From the NCBI GenBank assembly GCA_045656705.1, contig JAZORR010000013.1, forward strand, positions 19,990 through 83,989: 64,000 nucleotides of DNA. Reading direction: 5' to 3'. The position numbers and the translations under genes were made by a program. How positions within the stretch are numbered: the stretch's first letter is position 1; every line of letters begins with the position of its first letter. Below are positions 17,443 through 25,965 of the stretch, one piece after another. The notes beneath the pieces were generated by a model that saw only the letters and a program-made list of their open reading frames with translations, was not told the DNA's origin and did no database searches. Source of the DNA: RGIG4576 sp045656705 (GTDB lineage Bacteria; Bacteroidota; Bacteroidia; Bacteroidales; Muribaculaceae).

Positions 17443-18125
17443 AGACTCTATACATTATCCCTGCACGAGGTGGCAGCAAAGGAATTCCTGGTAAAAACAT
17501 CAAATCTCTTGCAGGTAAACCACTTATCGGTTACTCTATAGATGTGGCTCGAGCTCTTGCCGACGACTGCGACATCTGCGTTAGCACCGACGATGCTAAT
17601 ATCATTGCTACTGTGGAGGCTATGGGGCTGAAAGTGCCTTTCATACGCCCTGCCCACCTTGCTACCGACCAAAGTGGCACTTATGAGGTGCTTTTGCACG
17701 CTCTCGACTACTACGAAGCTCAAGGCATTCACTATGAGTGTATGGTGCTTTTGCAACCTACTTCGCCTTTCCGCACTGCCGACGATGTGTGCCACTGCCT
17801 GAAACATTATACACAAGATATTGATATGGTGGTGAGCGTGAAGCGTGCTTCAGCCAACCCTTACTACAATGCTTTCGAAACCGACGAAGATGGCTTCCTT
17901 CATATCTCTAAAGGCGAAGGCAACTACACTCGCCGCCAAGATGCTCCACCAGTGTGGGAATATAATGGTGCTGTGTATGTGATCAACACCTACTCCCTTC
18001 GCAAAATGCCACTACACAAATTTCCGCGCCGCAAAATGTGCGAAATGAGCGACGAACATTCCATCGACCTCGACACACCTACCGATTGGCTCATCGCCGA
18101 AATGCTGTTGACAGCGAAGAAGTGA
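17439..18125 (+). CDS. legF: CMP-nonulosonate cytidylyltransferase (NeuA/LegF type)
   Basis: A 228-residue nucleotidyltransferase. It has the CTP-binding N-terminus IPARGGSKGIPGKNI (residues 7-21), the ISTDD-like strand ICVSTDD, the LLQPTSPFR motif and the C-terminal EHSIDLDTPTDW segment of the family. It activates the nonulosonate with CTP for transfer to lipopolysaccharide, capsule or glycoprotein. It is last in the operon; a RAYT element lies just downstream. Which acid it activates depends on the missing LegC step. Confidence 0.88.
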   Translation: MKTLYIIPARGGSKGIPGKNIKSLAGKPLIGYSIDVARALADDCDICVSTDDANIIATVEAMGLKVPFIRPAHLATDQSGTYEVLLHALDYYEAQGIHYECMVLLQPTSPFRTADDVCHCLKHYTQDIDMVVSVKRASANPYYNAFETDEDGFLHISKGEGNYTRRQDAPPVWEYNGAVYVINTYSLRKMPLHKFPRRKMCEMSDEHSIDLDTPTDWLIAEMLLTAKK

Positions 18126-18196
18126 GGGGAGTGAGTGGGGAACGCCCGAAGGGTGTTTTTCTCTCTTCACTGATGAAAACGGACTAAAACCCAGTC

Positions 18197-18217
18197 ACCT
18201 TAGATGAAGCCCTTCGG
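18197..18217. repeat. extra RAYT-end repeat left of the element
   Basis: Twenty-one bases here are identical to 18863-18883 at the right end of the RAYT element and in the same orientation, including the CCCTTCGG palindrome part. It looks like the end of a second, decayed element; another CCCGAAGGG-type stem lies at ~18145. Confidence 0.65.
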
Positions 18218-18248
18218 ACTTACTTAAAATGTTTATGAGAAGTGCAAT

Positions 18249-18886
18249 AGCCCGTAGGGCTACATTTAAGGTAACCCCGTACTTTAGTGCGGGGAAAGTT
18301 GGGTGTGTGCCGTTTAGGTACACCGTCTATTATAGTTTATATCCACATTCTTCAAGTATTCGCAAAAACTCATCCTTTGAAGATTCTTTTTCGTGATGCT
18401 CTTTCTGCCCTATAATATAATTCTTGATGTGATCAACTTCATAATAAGAAACTGTAAGTGATGCATACCCATTTGCCCATCCTCTGAACTTTGGAAAAGA
18501 TGGATGACCAGAAAAGAAAGAACTTGTGCGTCCCTTTATAAGATGCATTACCTTATCGGGTAAAACTGTTCCAGGCAACTCTATTAAAATGTGAATATGG
18601 TCGAGATGTGAATTAATTCTAATCAATTTCCATCCTTGACGCTTACAAATACCCAAAATATAACCAAACATTTCTCCTTTTGTTTCTTCGGGTATAGTCA
18701 TCTCACTATTTTTAGTTCGGGTAATGATGTGAAATATATGTCGATGAAAACTCATAACAATTTTTCTGTAAAGATAGCATATAGAAAGTAATAATACAAA
18801 CGGCGTACCTGAACGGCACGCTTCATTTATGATGCATTTTCCGGGCACTAAAGTACCCGGTTACCTTAGATGAAGCCCTTCGGGCT
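18249..18886. mobile_element. REP-associated transposase element with palindromic inverted ends
   Basis: Each side of the transposase gene carries three small hairpins in mirror order. Left: AGCCCGTAGGGCT (18249-18261), CCCCGTACTTTAGTGCGGGG (18275-18294), GTGTGCC-loop-GGTACAC (18305-18323). Right: GCGTACC-loop-GGCACGC (18803-18821), CCGGGCACTAAAGTACCCGG (18841-18860), AGCCCTTCGGGCT (18874-18886). Reverse-complementing the right side gives the left order, and base changes between sides are compensatory (CCCC/GGGG against CCGG/CCGG; T-A against C-G). This is direct evidence that the stems are kept by selection. Confidence 0.8.
18330..18755 (-). CDS. IS200-like/REP-associated tyrosine transposase (RAYT)
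   Basis: A 141-residue Y1 transposase. The HUH histidines are in LDHIHILIEL (His53, His55) and the probable catalytic tyrosine is Tyr113 in IKNYIIGQKEHH, the family pattern YxxxQxxHH. I take the ATG at 18755 because the family begins MSxHRHIFHIIxRT; the upstream in-frame extension runs into the palindromic end of the element. Single-gene RAYTs act on the hairpin repeats that flank them. The gene appears intact. Confidence 0.85.
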   Translation of the reverse strand: MSFHRHIFHIITRTKNSEMTIPEETKGEMFGYILGICKRQGWKLIRINSHLDHIHILIELPGTVLPDKVMHLIKGRTSSFFSGHPSFPKFRGWANGYASLTVSYYEVDHIKNYIIGQKEHHEKESSKDEFLRILEECGYKL

Positions 18887-18920
18887 TTCTTAAAGTTAGG
18901 AGTTAGTAGGTATAGGTATA

Positions 18921-18959
18921 AAAAAGGAGATGCTCATCTCCGGGTGGAGTGAGCATCTC
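18921..18959 (-). terminator. terminator of the susCD-lipoprotein operon
   Basis: GAGATGCTCA (18927-18936) pairs with TGAGCATCTC (18950-18959). On the minus strand the stem is followed by C-C and five T. It lies 27 bp beyond the lipoprotein stop codon. Confidence 0.75.
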
Positions 18960-18985
18960 TGAGGTATAATCAAAAATGATATTGA

Positions 18986-20038
18986 TTACTTAGCACCGAA
19001 GCGAGTAAGAGTTTTCTTAACTGGCTTGCCGCTGTATGAACCACGATAGAAGTAGTGGTAGCTACGTCCCATATAAGTAGTCCAGTAGTCATTCTTCAAA
19101 AGAATTTCTTCCTTACCTTCTGGGTAAAGCTTAGAACCTACAGGCCATACCGCACGAATGTCTTGACGTACGTAGATGTAACCTGAAGCACCAAGGATTT
19201 GGTCTTCCCAAAGGATAGTAGTGAAATAGTCAGTAGCTTCACCGAATGCAAGACCTACACCATCTTCTGGATAAGTAGCATAGATTTCACCATTGCTCTT
19301 TCTGCGAACGTCGAAGAAAATACGAGCTTCAGTAGGTTCGCCTGGAGCATCGAACATATAGTTATACAAACGAGCAGAAGCGAAACGAGAGTTACCTGTT
19401 GAGTCTACTTCAGAGTAAAGAGTAGGAGTACCGAATTCGTGTACCTTAGGAGCAGCACCTTCTCTTTCTACAGCACCTTCAATTGCTTGATTATATTCAT
19501 CTAACGAAATTTTAGCATCAGCAAAAGATTGAGTAGCTGTAGCGATATCCTCAACTTTATCTTCAGCATATACGCGATTATCCCAAACGATAACTTGAGA
19601 AACAACACCAGCCTTAAGATCTACTTCAGTAGTACCTACATAAACAGGCTTTCTAACGTAAACTGTAGAATCGGCAGTATTGTTCCAGTTTCTTACAACA
19701 TTACCAGCTTCGTCCTTAACCTTTACAGAGGCTTCAGTTTCAAGCTTGATTGTACACTTACCAGGAGTAGTTTCGTAAGAAGAACCTACTACATAAGAAG
19801 GTGAGAAGTTGTAAGGTGAAATCATAGCTTGGTGATCGTAAGAATACTCAGTGCCATTGATAGTAATGTACTTAATATTATTATCTGATGTAGCAGTTAC
19901 CAATGACATATAGTACACTTGCACAAATGCCTTGCTGTAATCAGCATCTTCCCAGTTGAACTCTGGCTTATCTTGCGAACAAGAAGAACCCATCAAGCCA
20001 ACAATCAAAGAAAGTACTAAATATTTAATATATTTCAT
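18986..20038 (-). CDS. SusE-position outer-surface lipoprotein, unknown family
   Basis: A 350-residue lipoprotein with a signal peptide ending at a lipobox (VGLMGSSC, Cys20). Two beta-rich modules are suggested (about 35-165, with KVKDEAGNVVRNW, and 180-350), with no catalytic pattern. It is third in a susC-susD operon, 31 bp after susD, where surface glycan- or peptide-binding lipoproteins of the SusE/F type usually sit. Ligand binding at the cell surface is inferred from position only. Confidence 0.75.
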   Translation of the reverse strand: MKYIKYLVLSLIVGLMGSSCSQDKPEFNWEDADYSKAFVQVYYMSLVTATSDNNIKYITINGTEYSYDHQAMISPYNFSPSYVVGSSYETTPGKCTIKLETEASVKVKDEAGNVVRNWNNTADSTVYVRKPVYVGTTEVDLKAGVVSQVIVWDNRVYAEDKVEDIATATQSFADAKISLDEYNQAIEGAVEREGAAPKVHEFGTPTLYSEVDSTGNSRFASARLYNYMFDAPGEPTEARIFFDVRRKSNGEIYATYPEDGVGLAFGEATDYFTTILWEDQILGASGYIYVRQDIRAVWPVGSKLYPEGKEEILLKNDYWTTYMGRSYHYFYRGSYSGKPVKKTLTRFGAK

Positions 20039-20069
20039 AATTGTCTTATTGTTTAATAGTTAAACATTA

Positions 20070-22016
20070 TTATTCTGCAACTTCGTCATAAGTTGGAGCA
20101 CCTGGTTGAGGACCTGGATAACAGAACCAAGGCATAGAGCAGTGGTAGTTAAGAGCGTCACCAGAGATTGGCTTCAATTGCTTCAATGAAGGCAAGTTCC
20201 ACATATATTCAGAGTTGTAACGTGGACGGATGCGGTAGCAAGGAGAACCTTGGTTATCTTCATTAACCTTTGAAGTTGACATTTGAGAATAAGGAAGGAA
20301 GAAGCCCTTATAAACCTTAGTAGGATCTGAATCGAACTTATTGAACATATCGTCCATATCCCAACCATCTTCGAATGAAGGAACACCATGTTCGTTACCT
20401 ACGTAGTTAAGATCGTAGTGGTTCTTACGCATATCCACCCAAACTTCTTGAGAACCCCAAGGGAATAGGTGAACATACTTTTGCATCATAATGTGTGACA
20501 TTGAGAATTCACTTTGTGGAAGTGCACCTACGAATGGACCAGCAAGGTATTCAGCAGCAGCAGCGTCGAATTGAGCCTTAGTGATCTTATCACCTACGTG
20601 GAATGTAATATCTTCATACTTACCAGAAGCAGTCTTTTCGTTAGTGATGTTAGTGCTACCAGCAACAAGATACTTAGCAGTAAATTCCATATCGGCAGCA
20701 ACAGCCTTCTTCCAAGCTTCGAAAGCAGCACCAGTGTTACCAACAGTCATTTCAGCTTCAGCAACGTTGAACATAAGCTCAGCGTAAGTAGTCAAAATGT
20801 AAGGAGCATCATTGCGATACAACCAGCGACCATTACCGTTGCGAGCAGTAGAAGCACCATAATAATCGCTACCACTCATGAAGTAAGCAGCATCAGCATA
20901 GCGACCACCGTGGAACTTGAACGCCTTGATAGAATCGATTTCAGCGAAGTTTGCTACGTGAGAACCGTCAACAGTTTCAAGCTTAGCAACTGGACGTGGG
21001 TCCCAGTGACCAAGTTCGTTAACCAATGTATCGGTAATGATTTGCTTTTCAGCAAGTTCATACTTGTAAAGACCAACTTCCTTAAGACGAGTAGTGTCTG
21101 TGATTTCAACGAATTCTTCAGTTTCTTCGTTAACGGCACGAACCATACCAGTCATGATATCAACTGCATAGTTGTGAGCGTGACTTGAAGTCATATTGCC
21201 ACGGTAAACACCATAGTAGTTGTTGTAAGCAGCGTCTGGAGAGTCAGCACCACCACCATCTACCTTGATAGTAGCATCGTCAGCTACAGAAGTAAATGAC
21301 TTGCTTGCAGCATCCATAAGTTGAGGATAGTACTTTTCCTTGAAATCTTTCTTCTTAGTCAAAGACACAAGGTTGCGAACGATAATTGCATAACCAAACT
21401 TCTTCCACTTTTCTACATCACCACCATAGATTTGGTCGTAAGCATCAAGTTGAGGACGAAGAGAAGAGTTATCTTCCATTTCAAGATAAGCGATACCTTG
21501 CTTACACCATTCACGAATCTTCATGAAGATGTATTCTTGGTAGTCATAATCGTGCTTCAAAGAACCAGGAACATAAGCATCGTCAAGAGGCATTTCACCA
21601 TTGTACTTACAGCTATAGTCCCAAGAGATAGCCTTAAGGATAAGACCTACACCAGCAGTGTGGTAATCCTTTTCAGCGATAGATTGGTTGATGATGTTTT
21701 CAAGGTTCATACCATGTGACCAGTATGTCATACGCCACATACCACCACCTGTATCAGAAGCCTTAGAATAGTAGTGACTTGTGAAGTTACCACCATTGCT
21801 TGTCATCTGAGTAAGACCTTGTGTGTAGAAACCATCGGCATATACATTATAGAATGTATTTTGCACTTGAGGAAGGTAAAGATAAGCGTCAACGTATGCT
21901 GGACCGTCAATATTGTGATTGACGTCAAGATAGTCGTCGCAGCTTGTAGCTCCAAAGCCTACGGCAAGAGCACCTATAATTGATAAAATTGAATTCTTTT
22001 TCATCGTTTTCTTCAT
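20070..22016 (-). CDS. SusD/RagB-family nutrient-binding outer-membrane lipoprotein
   Basis: A 648-residue lipoprotein with lipobox FGATSC (Cys26) followed by DDYLDVN, the usual SusD-type opening. TPR-like helices cover most of the sequence; a typical C-terminal stretch is LPYSQMSTSKVN then YRIRPRYNSEYMWNLPS. The overall form fits the SusD-like subfamily that Pfam calls SusD/RagB nutrient-binding lipoprotein. It forms the lid on the SusC barrel encoded 16 bp upstream. No glycoside hydrolase, sulfatase or HTCS/sigma regulator is near, so the substrate is not a clear glycan. A second Met at residue 5 is an alternative start. Confidence 0.92.
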   Translation of the reverse strand: MKKTMKKNSILSIIGALAVGFGATSCDDYLDVNHNIDGPAYVDAYLYLPQVQNTFYNVYADGFYTQGLTQMTSNGGNFTSHYYSKASDTGGGMWRMTYWSHGMNLENIINQSIAEKDYHTAGVGLILKAISWDYSCKYNGEMPLDDAYVPGSLKHDYDYQEYIFMKIREWCKQGIAYLEMEDNSSLRPQLDAYDQIYGGDVEKWKKFGYAIIVRNLVSLTKKKDFKEKYYPQLMDAASKSFTSVADDATIKVDGGGADSPDAAYNNYYGVYRGNMTSSHAHNYAVDIMTGMVRAVNEETEEFVEITDTTRLKEVGLYKYELAEKQIITDTLVNELGHWDPRPVAKLETVDGSHVANFAEIDSIKAFKFHGGRYADAAYFMSGSDYYGASTARNGNGRWLYRNDAPYILTTYAELMFNVAEAEMTVGNTGAAFEAWKKAVAADMEFTAKYLVAGSTNITNEKTASGKYEDITFHVGDKITKAQFDAAAAEYLAGPFVGALPQSEFSMSHIMMQKYVHLFPWGSQEVWVDMRKNHYDLNYVGNEHGVPSFEDGWDMDDMFNKFDSDPTKVYKGFFLPYSQMSTSKVNEDNQGSPCYRIRPRYNSEYMWNLPSLKQLKPISGDALNYHCSMPWFCYPGPQPGAPTYDEVAE

Positions 22017-22031
22017 TTTAAGTTCGAGTTA

Positions 22032-25000
22032 TTAGAATGTTACGCTCAAACCGCAAGTGTAAGTACGTGGAGAAGGAAGACCCCAGCAGTCAAAACCAAG
22101 ACCACCAGTACCACCAGCTGCAGCTGAAGAAGAGTTACCTACAGGGTTGATACCTGCATAGTTAGTGATAGTGAACAAGTCGTTACCAGAAACGAAGATG
22201 TTAGCTCTTGAGATAAGGCCATTTGTAGCCTTGTTCAAGAATTCGCTTGGTACGTTGTAGTTCAAACGAGCTTCTTGACAACGAAGGAAGTGTACATTCT
22301 TGTCAACCCAAGGTTCCATAGAAGTGTAAGAACCGTCAGAACCAATATAAGTAGTATTTGTCATAGCAGGGTTGTAAGCGATAGTAGACCATGTAGGATT
22401 GTCAGAATTTTCCTTACCGTCCTTCAATACACCCTTAAATACCTTCATAGCACCTTCGCGTTGTTCAACAGATTCCCAGCTTTGACCACGGTTCATCATG
22501 TTGTGTTCAGTGATGTTAACCACAGTTGCGTCAAGCATACCAGAGAATGCTGCAGAAAGAGAGAAGTCCTTGTAAGTGAATCTTGTAGTGATACCGTAAC
22601 GCAATTCAGGTTCGCGGTCACCCATTACACGCCATTCAGAAACGTCTACGATAGGAAGACCCTTCAATGGGTGGATAAGGATATCGCCACGGTCGTTGCG
22701 TTCGAATGCATAACCAGTAAGAGAAGTAATAGGAGCACCTACCTTAGTACCTGAACGCAAGTTACCTTCCAACCAAGTGTAAGCATCGTAGTATTCGCTC
22801 AAGTTTTCTGGAAGATAAGTTACTTCAGAAGCAGTGTGAGAACCAGTTACACCCAAGTTCCAAGTGAAGTCACGAGTCTTGATGATATCAAAGCCTAAGC
22901 GAGCTTCCCAACCCCAAGTCTTGAACGAACCAACGTTCATGTTGTTAAGTACGAAACCAGTTGCATAAGACATACGGAAACCGTTAACGATTTGGTCTTC
23001 GCAATTAGTCCAGTAGTAAGTGAAGTCACCATCAAGACGGCTGTTGATAGCACGGAATTCGATACCAACTTCAGTAGAAGTATTCATTTCAGGAACCAAC
23101 GCCTTGTTAGGACCAGTGTAGCCATAAGCATAACCTTCGTTAGTTACCATTTGAGGTTCCAATTCAGGGTCGATAGCCAAAGGCTTAGCATCCTTACCTA
23201 CTTGAGCCCAAGAAGCACGAACCTTTACATAATCCAACCAAGAAGAAGTAGCTTCGCGGATAGGAGCGATTTCAGTAACTACGAATGAACCTTCGATAGC
23301 AGGATAGAAGTAAGAGTTGTTAGCCTTAGGAAGAGTAGAAGACCAGTCGTTACGCATTGACAAAGTCAAGAACGCCATGTTGTTGTAACCAAGTTCGGCA
23401 CGACCAGAAACTGCTTGCAAACGACGCATAGTATCAGCCTTCTTAGAAACTACTGTAGCAGGGTCACAGTTGTTGATTGACATAAAGTTAGCAACCATGA
23501 ATTCTGCACCGTAAGAAGAAAGACGAGTGTTACCGCGTTCCAATTGGTGGTAACCTACTTGAAGACCAAGGTTGAACTTCTTATTGAATTCCTTGTCGTA
23601 ACGAGCGATGATGTCCATAGATTGGTCGCTCAAGTTGTTCTTAGCGATGTTGTATTCACCACCCTTAGAAGTAGCTGTAGGGTAGTTTTGGTTGTTAGAA
23701 CGATAGAATGGGTGAGTACCTGATTCGTAAGTAGAAGCACTGTAGTCCCAACCGAAACGACCGTTGATCATCAAACCTTCAATTGGAGTCAAGCTAACAC
23801 CAAGAGATGCAGTGATGTGGTCAGATTCGTCGTAATTAAGGTTCTTGTACAAACCATACAATGGGTTCAACATATCGGTATCGTTGTACCATGTTGGGTA
23901 AGCCATGTGTAGACCGTCTGGAGCCATGTAGTTGCGCATGTCGTCAACGATTGGCCAAGTATAAGCACGGTAAACAGGACCGCTCTTACCCATACCTACC
24001 TTAGTATTTGTAGTGTGAGAGTATTGCATACTACCATCTACCTTAGCCCACTTAGTAAGTTGAGCTTGACCAGCAACAGAGATATTGTTACGACCGTAGT
24101 CAGTAGTCTTCACAACACCTTGTTGGTCGGTGTAAGAGTAGCTTGCACGGAAAGATTTCTTATCGTCACCAGCTTCAAGAGAAAGGTTGTGGCGTTGAGA
24201 GAAACCTGTTTGAATTACAGCAGCAATGTTGTCGTAAGTTTTCCAACGACCAAGGTTCAAACCACCGTATTGAGCAGTGTAGTACCAGTTAGTTGCGCCA
24301 TAGTTACCAAGCAAGTACTTGTCTTGCTTTTCTGGCCAGCCATAAGCTTGTGACCAAGAGAAAGAGTTGTTGTAAGTGATGCGAGCACGTCCCTTAGAAC
24401 CCTTCTTAGTAGTGATGATGATAGCACCATTAGAAGCGTCAGAACCGTAAAGAGCGGCAGCAGCAGCACCCTTAAGGACAGTCATACTTTCGATGTCTTC
24501 TGGGTTGAAGTCAGAACCACGAGAAGAGAAGTCCATTTCATTCACCGATACAGCGTCAGCCACAGCGAAGCTGTTACCAGCGTTGAAAGTATCGTTGTTC
24601 ATAGGCACACCGTCAACAACGTAAAGAGGTTGGTTAGAACCTGACAAAGAGGTTACAGAACGCAACACAACGTTATTAGATGCACCAGGAGCACCAGATG
24701 TAGAAGTTACTTGCATACCTGACACCTTACCTTGAAGGGCTGTCAAGAAGTCGGTACGACCAGACTCGATAACGTCGCTTGCCTTCACGTTTTGAACAGA
24801 AGAACCTACGGCGCGAGCTACACGCTTGATACCGAACTCAGCAGTTACTACTACTTCTTCAAGACTTTGAGAAGCGCTTTCAAGCACGATGCTTGCTGCG
24901 TTAGCAGCCTTCACTTCTTTAGTCTTAAAACCAACGTAAGATACTACAAGGGTTTTGCCAGTGGCATTACCAATAGTAAACTTACCATCTACGTCAGTGG

Positions 25001-25190
25001 AAACACCATTAGTAGTGCCTTTTACCATTACAGTAGCACCAATCAATGGGTCGCCATTTGTGTCTTTAACGACACCACTCACTTTTCCAGTTTGCGCTAC
25101 AGCAGTGAAACCAGTTGCTTCACTACCACTCCACAAAGGATTACCAAACGCAAGGAAAAGCGCTACAAACAATGCACATTGTTTCTTCAT
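22032..25190 (-). CDS. SusC/RagA TonB-dependent outer-membrane transporter
   Basis: A 1052-residue TonB-linked barrel. After a signal peptide come a carboxypeptidase-regulatory-like domain (about 35-110: VSGVVKDTNGDPLIGATVMV), a plug (about 115-260: LQGKVSGMQV, YVVDGVPMNND, VLKGAAAAALYG) and a C-terminal beta-barrel ending in a terminal Phe (CGLSVTF), as barrel-assembly signals require. It imports an oligomer captured by the SusD partner with TonB energy. It is the first gene of the operon, with a probable promoter at 25324-25354. Confidence 0.95.
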   Translation of the reverse strand: MKKQCALFVALFLAFGNPLWSGSEATGFTAVAQTGKVSGVVKDTNGDPLIGATVMVKGTTNGVSTDVDGKFTIGNATGKTLVVSYVGFKTKEVKAANAASIVLESASQSLEEVVVTAEFGIKRVARAVGSSVQNVKASDVIESGRTDFLTALQGKVSGMQVTSTSGAPGASNNVVLRSVTSLSGSNQPLYVVDGVPMNNDTFNAGNSFAVADAVSVNEMDFSSRGSDFNPEDIESMTVLKGAAAAALYGSDASNGAIIITTKKGSKGRARITYNNSFSWSQAYGWPEKQDKYLLGNYGATNWYYTAQYGGLNLGRWKTYDNIAAVIQTGFSQRHNLSLEAGDDKKSFRASYSYTDQQGVVKTTDYGRNNISVAGQAQLTKWAKVDGSMQYSHTTNTKVGMGKSGPVYRAYTWPIVDDMRNYMAPDGLHMAYPTWYNDTDMLNPLYGLYKNLNYDESDHITASLGVSLTPIEGLMINGRFGWDYSASTYESGTHPFYRSNNQNYPTATSKGGEYNIAKNNLSDQSMDIIARYDKEFNKKFNLGLQVGYHQLERGNTRLSSYGAEFMVANFMSINNCDPATVVSKKADTMRRLQAVSGRAELGYNNMAFLTLSMRNDWSSTLPKANNSYFYPAIEGSFVVTEIAPIREATSSWLDYVKVRASWAQVGKDAKPLAIDPELEPQMVTNEGYAYGYTGPNKALVPEMNTSTEVGIEFRAINSRLDGDFTYYWTNCEDQIVNGFRMSYATGFVLNNMNVGSFKTWGWEARLGFDIIKTRDFTWNLGVTGSHTASEVTYLPENLSEYYDAYTWLEGNLRSGTKVGAPITSLTGYAFERNDRGDILIHPLKGLPIVDVSEWRVMGDREPELRYGITTRFTYKDFSLSAAFSGMLDATVVNITEHNMMNRGQSWESVEQREGAMKVFKGVLKDGKENSDNPTWSTIAYNPAMTNTTYIGSDGSYTSMEPWVDKNVHFLRCQEARLNYNVPSEFLNKATNGLISRANIFVSGNDLFTITNYAGINPVGNSSSAAAGGTGGLGFDCWGLPSPRTYTCGLSVTF

Positions 25191-25323
25191 AAGCGTAATT
25201 ATTTGGTAATTAATGATTAAAAGTTATTAGTAAATAATCTCATTTTCTCTCTAAATAATCAAATCGGGCACCTATCTACAATAAATTTTCTATGCGCCTA
25301 ATCTAATCACAATATTCAACGTG

Positions 25324-25354
25324 CAAATATGCTCCTTTTTTAGCAACTGTGCAA
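25324..25354 (-). promoter_or_regulatory. probable susC promoter
   Basis: On the minus strand CATATTTG (plus 25324-25331) differs from TAnnTTTG in one base, with TTG (plus 25352-25354) 20 nt upstream. The leader to the susC ATG would be about 130 nt. Confidence 0.4.
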
Positions 25355-25489
25355 GTTTTTTTAAACATTTTTTTACCCTACGATATACATTTTAAATAAA
25401 CAAGGGCAAAAAAGAGCAAAAAACATGTTTTAAAACATATTTTTAACAAGAAAAAGGGGCGAAGGAACAATTTTCATATAGAATCACGA

Positions 25490-25592
25490 GGCGTATAACG
25501 CCCGAAGGACGGATTTTAAGAATAGCCACAGGTTGTCAACCTACGGTAAGGCATCTTAGCGAACTAAAGGGAAAGTTATCCTATCGAACAAA
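25490..25592. repeat. REP-like palindrome cluster upstream of susC
   Basis: GGCGTATAACGCC (25490-25502), AGGTTGTCAACCT (25530-25542, perfect palindrome) and a CCTAT...ATAGG stem near 25580 follow one another in a non-coding stretch. The CGCCCGAAGGAC run also resembles the ends of the RAYT element at 18.2 kb. No gene is seen in 25191-25650. Confidence 0.5.
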
Positions 25593-25650
25593 TAGGGTTA
25601 TTGATTTAAATAAAGTATATGTTAGCCGTTTTTAGGGAGAGGGTATATAC

Positions 25651-25716
25651 AAAAAAATTGGTTATCTCACGACAACCAACCTTAATTAACCTTAAATCTA
25701 ATACCATGAAAAACAC
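25651..25716 (-). ncRNA. probable independently transcribed small RNA
   Basis: On the minus strand a complete promoter is present: TTTG (plus 25748-25751), 19 nt, then TAACTTTG (plus 25721-25728). The transcript would start near 25714-25716 and run through a leader-like sequence containing CATGGTATTAGATTTAAGG, which I recall seeing elsewhere in Bacteroidales. It ends at a terminator with stem TTGGTT/AACCAA (25658-25663 with 25674-25679) followed by seven T (25657-25651). That gives an RNA of about 65 nt without a reading frame. Promoter and terminator are seen directly; the conservation and RNA identity are from memory and inference. It lies between the M16 peptidase and susC genes, in the same direction as both. 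Confidence 0.6.
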
Positions 25717-25904
25717 AATGCAAAGTTACGAACGATTTCTAAAACCGCAAAGGAATTATCAGGAAAATGGAGTATATTAATATTCTTTAACAGAAATTCA
25801 GTGAATTATACAATAAGAAAGTAGAGTTAAGATATGATATTTTAGATGGCGTACCTTATCGGCTCCGGCAAGTATATTCCATTGGGAGTATATATAATAG
25901 GAAA

Positions 25905-25935
25905 AGGGTGTGCCGAAGTTACTTTGACACACCCT
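25905..25935 (-). terminator. terminator of the M16 peptidase gene
   Basis: AGGGTGTG (25905-25912) pairs with CACACCCT (25928-25935). On the minus strand the stem is followed by TTTTCC. It is 30 bp past the stop codon. Confidence 0.7.
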
Positions 25936-25965
25936 CTTGATGAGATATTATATAATTAAGGTATA

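Noticed and set aside
18756..18848. N-terminal extension of the RAYT transposase
   Set aside because: It reads through the palindromic end of the element; family members start at MSxHRHIF.
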